Source: CAZFBA01 sp964517135 (GTDB lineage: Bacteria > Cyanobacteriota > Vampirovibrionia > JBFMGH01). From it: 19,172 bases of DNA. The stretch is taken from assembly GCA_964517135.1 (NCBI GenBank), contig CAZFBA010000055.1, positions 1 to 19,172 of the forward strand, given 5' to 3'. The position numbers and the translations under genes were made by a program. Positions within the stretch are counted from its first letter, which is position 1. Each line of letters opens with the position of its first letter. Shown here one piece after another: positions 14,772 to 19,172 of this stretch. Below the pieces are notes generated by a model. It was not told the DNA's origin. It saw only the letters and a program-made list of their open reading frames with translations, and ran no database searches.

Positions 14772-17669
14772 ATGTTGAAAGAAAAACTGGTTCTCAGTCA
14801 AAAAATCAATAATGATAATGATATTGTTCTTATCAGACAACGCTCAAAACGTATTGCACAACTTTTGGGCTTTGGTAAAACTGATATAGCACGAATTGCT
14901 ACAGCAGTTTCTGAAATAACACGTAATGCTTATTTATATGCTAAGGATGCAAAAATTGATTTTTTTGTTAACCCAAAAACCTATCCATTTTATTTATTGA
15001 TTGTGGTTAAAGATTCAGGAAAAGTAGATATCAAACTTGATGACATATTTCAAAAAGATACAAAGGTATCTAATAATGCTGATTCTGCCATTAAAGGCCC
15101 CTATTCTTTTATGGATGAGTTTTTTCTTGAATCTGAACCCGGCAAAGGTACAGAAATCAGAATGATAAAATATTTACCCAAAGAAATTACCGGTTTTTCT
15201 TCTGATATAATTGAATCTATCATTAATGAAACAATTGAAATCAAACAATATAAAATATATGATGAATTTAAAAGTCAAAATGATGATATAATGCTTGCTT
15301 TAAACGAATTGCAAGACCAGAAAAACAAGCTCGAAAAACTAAATCAAGAACTTTTTGAACAAAAAAACTGGCTCTCAATAGTTTTATCAAGTATAGGAGA
15401 TGCTATTATTGCCACAGACAAAGAAGGCAAAATTACTTATATTAATGCTCAGGCTGAAAAGCTTACAGGTTATAGCATTAAAGAAATAGAAGGCCAGAAA
15501 ATTAATGAGGCATTCTATTTTTATACTTTAGATGGATGTGAAACTCCTTTGCCAGATATAAAAAGTTTTGTTCAGCCTGCTTTAGTTACTGTTAAGCACG
15601 AAGAAGCCAGGATGTTTGTCAGAGAAGATAAAAACATATTTATTAGTTATATAGTTACCCCAATAAAAGATGAAAACGAAAACCTTTTCGGATTAGTAAT
15701 GATATTTAAAGATATCAGTAATGAAATAGAAACAAAAAATACCCTGAAACGACAGGCTCTAATATTTAAAACAATCAGTGATGCCATCATTGTAGCCGAT
15801 AATAAAGGTAATATAATTGATTGGAACCCTGGAGCAGAAAAATTGTTTGGTTTTGAAACCAGTGAAGCTACTGGAAAAAGTCCAGATATGCTGCACAGAA
15901 AAAATCTTAATGTTTTGTATATACAAAAGATCATTGAAAAAGTTCAAAAAGAAGGCAAATGGGAAGGTGATCTCAGTTATACAAGAAAAGACGGATCTTC
16001 TGGCATTACAAGAACTCTGGTATTACCATTAAAAGACAATTATTCAATGCAAACTGGCATAATAAGCGTGAGTTATGATATTACAGAATTGTTGAAAGCT
16101 AAAGAAGAGCTTATTAAAGCAAAAAATGATGCTGAAAAAGCAAGCGAGGCCAAAAGTACCTTTCTGGCCAATATGAGCCACGAACTAAGAACACCACTAA
16201 ACGCTATCATGGGTATTTCACAAATGATGATGAAATACAGTGCTCAAAACCTTACTGAGAAACAAATTGAAAGCCTTGAGATGATCTATCAAAGTGGAAA
16301 TCGTTTATTAGAGCTTATTAACGATATTCTTGACCTATCAAAAATTGAAACTGGCAAAATAGATCTGCATTATTCAACCATTTCTATAAATATAATTATT
16401 TCAGACAAGAAAAAAATTGTTGAAAACCTTATTTCAAATAAAAATATAGCTTTTAAAGTTGAAAAATTGAATGATGTACCAGATCTTATTATTTCAGATG
16501 AAAAAAAATTACGACAAATATTAGTTAATTTGCTAAGTAACGCTTCAAAGTTCACTGAAGAAGGAGAAATTGTTTTAAGGATATACACAAAAAATGATAA
16601 ACTCTACTTTGAAGTTGAAGATACAGGCATAGGCATACAGGAAGATAGCCTGTTAAACATTTTTGACGAATTTAGACAGATAGATAGCTCCATTTCAAAG
16701 AAATATAAAGGAACAGGGCTTGGTCTTGCCCTGTGTAAAAAGCTTGTTCACCTCCTGGGAGGTGAAATAACGGTTAGCAGTACATATAATAAAGGTACTA
16801 CTGTTAAATTTTTTATACCCCTGAAAACAATCAAAAAAGAAAAAACATCCGTTGAAACTCAAAATAATATAAATTCAATTTATACTAAAAATAACAACTA
16901 TAATATACTTGTCATCAAGGATAAAGACCAGTTTATTTATATGTATGAAAAGTATCTTAAACAATCACATTATAATGTTTATTCTTTAAGCTCTGTTGAC
17001 GAGGGTATTCAATATATATCAACAAAACAGCCTGATATAGTTGTTATTAATAAGTATCCACCAGAGATTGAACCGCATTATATTTTGAGTTGTTTTACAA
17101 ATAATGAACTTTATAGCAATCTTAAATTTATAATTATTACTAATACAGAAGATACTGCTGACTATTCTATTTATAATAATTGTATCAAGCTTATTAAACC
17201 TATTTCAGGTGAAGAGATCACAAATACTATAAATAAATTGTTGCTTCCTGAAACATTATCAGCTTCTGAAAACAGGCTAGAAGTTGATATAACACATCCT
17301 GAGAAAAAAAAGACCCTTCTTATTGCAGACGATGATGAATTCAGTATAAATAAGTTTAAAATGATACTTGAGAATTATTTTGATCTTATCTTTGCTGAAG
17401 ATGGAATTAATGCACTGGAAAAATATTTTTCTCAAAAGCCAGACCTGGTTCTTATGGATATAATGATACCTAAAATGAGTGGTTTTGAAGCTTTTGATAT
17501 TATTATGAAAAGTAAGTTGTCAAAAAAGATACCCATTATTGCTGTAACAGCAAGAGCTATGGTTGAAGAAAAAGAAAATATTCTTAATTATGGTTTTGAT
17601 GGTTATATAGCCAAACCAATCAATGAAGAAGATCTTCTAAAAGTGATTAATAATATTCTATCAACATAA
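14772..17669 (+). CDS. Hybrid sensor histidine kinase, second copy
   Basis: The product is identical in all 965 residues to that of 258-3155: RsbT-like domain, two PAS domains, HisKA with H470, HATPase_c, a degenerate receiver with Asn760, and a canonical receiver with D896. The upstream TATAAT and GGGG are also the same. If the replicon is a circle of about 14.5 kb, this is the same gene read a second time. If it is a real duplication, gene dosage of the kinase pair is doubled and no divergence has begun. Confidence 0.93.
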   Translation: MLKEKLVLSQKINNDNDIVLIRQRSKRIAQLLGFGKTDIARIATAVSEITRNAYLYAKDAKIDFFVNPKTYPFYLLIVVKDSGKVDIKLDDIFQKDTKVSNNADSAIKGPYSFMDEFFLESEPGKGTEIRMIKYLPKEITGFSSDIIESIINETIEIKQYKIYDEFKSQNDDIMLALNELQDQKNKLEKLNQELFEQKNWLSIVLSSIGDAIIATDKEGKITYINAQAEKLTGYSIKEIEGQKINEAFYFYTLDGCETPLPDIKSFVQPALVTVKHEEARMFVREDKNIFISYIVTPIKDENENLFGLVMIFKDISNEIETKNTLKRQALIFKTISDAIIVADNKGNIIDWNPGAEKLFGFETSEATGKSPDMLHRKNLNVLYIQKIIEKVQKEGKWEGDLSYTRKDGSSGITRTLVLPLKDNYSMQTGIISVSYDITELLKAKEELIKAKNDAEKASEAKSTFLANMSHELRTPLNAIMGISQMMMKYSAQNLTEKQIESLEMIYQSGNRLLELINDILDLSKIETGKIDLHYSTISINIIISDKKKIVENLISNKNIAFKVEKLNDVPDLIISDEKKLRQILVNLLSNASKFTEEGEIVLRIYTKNDKLYFEVEDTGIGIQEDSLLNIFDEFRQIDSSISKKYKGTGLGLALCKKLVHLLGGEITVSSTYNKGTTVKFFIPLKTIKKEKTSVETQNNINSIYTKNNNYNILVIKDKDQFIYMYEKYLKQSHYNVYSLSSVDEGIQYISTKQPDIVVINKYPPEIEPHYILSCFTNNELYSNLKFIIITNTEDTADYSIYNNCIKLIKPISGEEITNTINKLLLPETLSASENRLEVDITHPEKKKTLLIADDDEFSINKFKMILENYFDLIFAEDGINALEKYFSQKPDLVLMDIMIPKMSGFEAFDIIMKSKLSKKIPIIAVTARAMVEEKENILNYGFDGYIAKPINEEDLLKVINNILST

Positions 17670-17684
17670 ACAAAGGCAGGTATA

Positions 17685-18770
17685 ATGTATAAACCAGAAA
17701 ACTCAAAAATTTTAGTTGTTGATGACGAACCAGTAAACATTTTTCTTCTGGAATCCATTTTGACAGAAGAAGAATACCAGGTTATAACAGCTTCTAACGG
17801 TTATGAGGCTTTATCAATAATAAACGAAACCTCTATTGATGCTATTTTACTTGATATAATGATGCCTGAAATAAGCGGCATTGAGGTACTGGAAAAGATT
17901 AAGAAGAATGAAAGAATTAAAGATATACCTGTTATAATTATATCAGCAAAAACAGAGGCTCTTGATGTCAAAGTAGCCCTTGAAAAGGGAGCTATCGACT
18001 ATATTAAAAAGCCTATTGATTCAATGGAAATGCTAGCACGCCTTCAAACGGCTTTAAACCTTAAGCATAAAGAAGATTCTCTTAAACAGTTGCTGGCTTT
18101 TAAAGACCAGGTTATTTCTTTTGTATCTCACAACCTTAGATCACCTATTAACAATATTATTGGCTATTCAACTCTTTTATATAATCTTGAAGAAACTGAC
18201 GAACAAAAAAGGCGTTTTATTTCTCAGATACTTGAAAATTCAGAAAGAATGTATGAATTTGTCAACAAATTACTTAATAAAGCATATCTTGAATCCGGTA
18301 AAATAACTTTAAAAACAAAAGAAATACCTGTTAAAAGGTTGATTGACAGGTCAGTTATGCCTTATTGTAGAAAACTTGAGGAAAAAAACCTTGAAATAAA
18401 AATAAATATCAGTGATGACATTTATATTATCGCAGATGAAACTCTACTATTAGAGGTATTTAATAATCTTATAGAAAATTCTATCAAATATACACCTGAG
18501 ACAGGATCAATAAAAATCTCTGTATATAAGGAAATTAATCGTGTCATAGTTGAAATATCCGATACTGGTATAGGTATCAACAAAGAAAATATCCCGGGGT
18601 TGTTTCAAGCTTTTAATAATCATTTCACACAGGGAACTTTAGGTGAGAAAGGTACAGGGTTTGGCCTGAGTATTTGTAAAAAAATTGTTGACCTGCACGG
18701 GTTTGATATAGATGTTGACTCTGAAAAAGATAAAGGAACTGTCTTTAAAGTTATAATACCTCAAAAGTAA
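17685..18770 (+). CDS. Response regulator-histidine kinase, second copy
   Basis: Identical in all 361 residues to the product of 3171-4256, with the same 15-bp gap after the hybrid kinase. Receiver D57 and K109, HisKA H149, and the DTGIGI and GTGFGL boxes are all intact, so nothing marks this copy as a decaying duplicate. Confidence 0.93.
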   Translation: MYKPENSKILVVDDEPVNIFLLESILTEEEYQVITASNGYEALSIINETSIDAILLDIMMPEISGIEVLEKIKKNERIKDIPVIIISAKTEALDVKVALEKGAIDYIKKPIDSMEMLARLQTALNLKHKEDSLKQLLAFKDQVISFVSHNLRSPINNIIGYSTLLYNLEETDEQKRRFISQILENSERMYEFVNKLLNKAYLESGKITLKTKEIPVKRLIDRSVMPYCRKLEEKNLEIKINISDDIYIIADETLLLEVFNNLIENSIKYTPETGSIKISVYKEINRVIVEISDTGIGINKENIPGLFQAFNNHFTQGTLGEKGTGFGLSICKKIVDLHGFDIDVDSEKDKGTVFKVIIPQK

Positions 18771-19172
18771 ATAGATAGAAAATCTTTCTCAAATGAAGTT
18801 GCTATCAAAAGGCAACTGGTTACAGAGACAGTAGGTCATACGGTGAAAAGTTGAGCCTTGAAATCAAACATGAAAGAGTAAGTTATTTTTTATGTATTAA
18901 GAAAATGGGAATATTTTACATTTGTGTAACTCATTATAAAGGCTTTTTTTCTGGTCTTTTGTGACTATTTTTAACGGTGGTTTAGGTTGGACACCTGATG
19001 CAGGTTCCGGTAAATCCAAGCGAGCGAACACTTGAGCAAGCGTGTAAAGTCTACAAACCAGTTGAGATAGTTTTTTTGCCTTCTTTTTTTGTTGTAAAAA
19101 AAGAAGGTCAATGTCTTTTGACAGGTATCAGTATATACTCTGGGTGTTTTGGGGCGGCGAAGCCGCCCCAAA
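18771..19172. other. Second-copy intergenic tail, cut by window end
   Basis: Repeats 4257-4658: the possible structured RNA (18809-18859), direct-repeat unit 1 (18972-19042), the 12-bp T/A hairpin (19079-19107) and the first part of the 17-bp-stem hairpin (from 19142), which is cut after 11 bases of its right arm. No gene is present. Confidence 0.85.

Larger units (their letters stand above)
14516..19172. repeat. Long direct repeat, copy 2 (truncated by window end)
   Basis: Same orientation as 1-4658, with an offset of 14,515 before the 1-base indel near 14620 and 14,514 after it. It ends at the equivalent of position 4658, inside the right arm of the perfect hairpin that copy 1 shows in full at 4628-4664. 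An abrupt end within a strong palindrome is typical of an assembly edge. If the replicon is circular this copy is redundant and should be trimmed. Confidence 0.97.

Overview
This is an AT-rich window (roughly 30% GC by eye) that looks like accessory DNA built around two-component signalling. Sequence 1-4658 recurs at 14516-19172 in the same orientation. The copies are identical as far as I can read, except for six substitutions and one 1-base indel confined to positions 56-106. The simplest reading is a circular replicon of about 14.5 kb (unit 14,514-14,515 bp) sequenced past its own start; a chromosomal tandem or segmental duplication is the alternative. A winged-helix protein with a replication-initiator-like layout, a divergent HTH/coiled-coil protein of the kind found on plasmids, and a HigBA toxin-antitoxin pair fit a plasmid. 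No mobilisation or transposase gene is visible. The host cannot be fixed from sequence alone. Low GC, many REC/LuxR-type regulators, HDOD proteins and WG-repeat proteins would suit a non-photosynthetic cyanobacterial relative (Melainabacteria-like) or a delta-proteobacterium-like lineage; this is a weak guess.

Layout: 1-257, a palindrome-bounded repeat and the promoter region. 258-4256 (+), a large hybrid histidine kinase followed 15 bp later by a REC-histidine kinase. 4257-4864, a repeat-rich spacer with two diverged direct repeats and a perfect 17-bp-stem hairpin. 4865-5449 (+), higBA. 5462-7324 (-), a membrane-anchored WG-repeat protein. 7325-8117, a long spacer with a hairpin insertion and a regulatory-looking element. 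8118-11204 (+), an operon of a pseudo-receiver/HDOD protein, a REC-LuxR response regulator and a TPR-like protein, closed by an intrinsic terminator. 11296-12321 (-), the Rep-like protein, divergent from the HTH/coiled-coil protein at 12534-13154 (+), with shared operator-like sites between them. 13267-13362 (+), a 31-residue Cys/Lys microprotein. 13400-14029 (-), a second REC-LuxR regulator. 14030-14515, an AT-rich spacer. 14516-19172, the second copy of the kinase pair and its flanks.

A plausible working model (inference) is that the two orphan-style kinases phosphorylate the two paralogous REC-LuxR regulators, with the HDOD scaffold tuning output. Both regulator-side loci carry an almost identical ~40-bp element upstream in the same relative orientation, which suggests common control. 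The Rep-like/HTH pair would maintain the replicon and HigBA would stabilise it.
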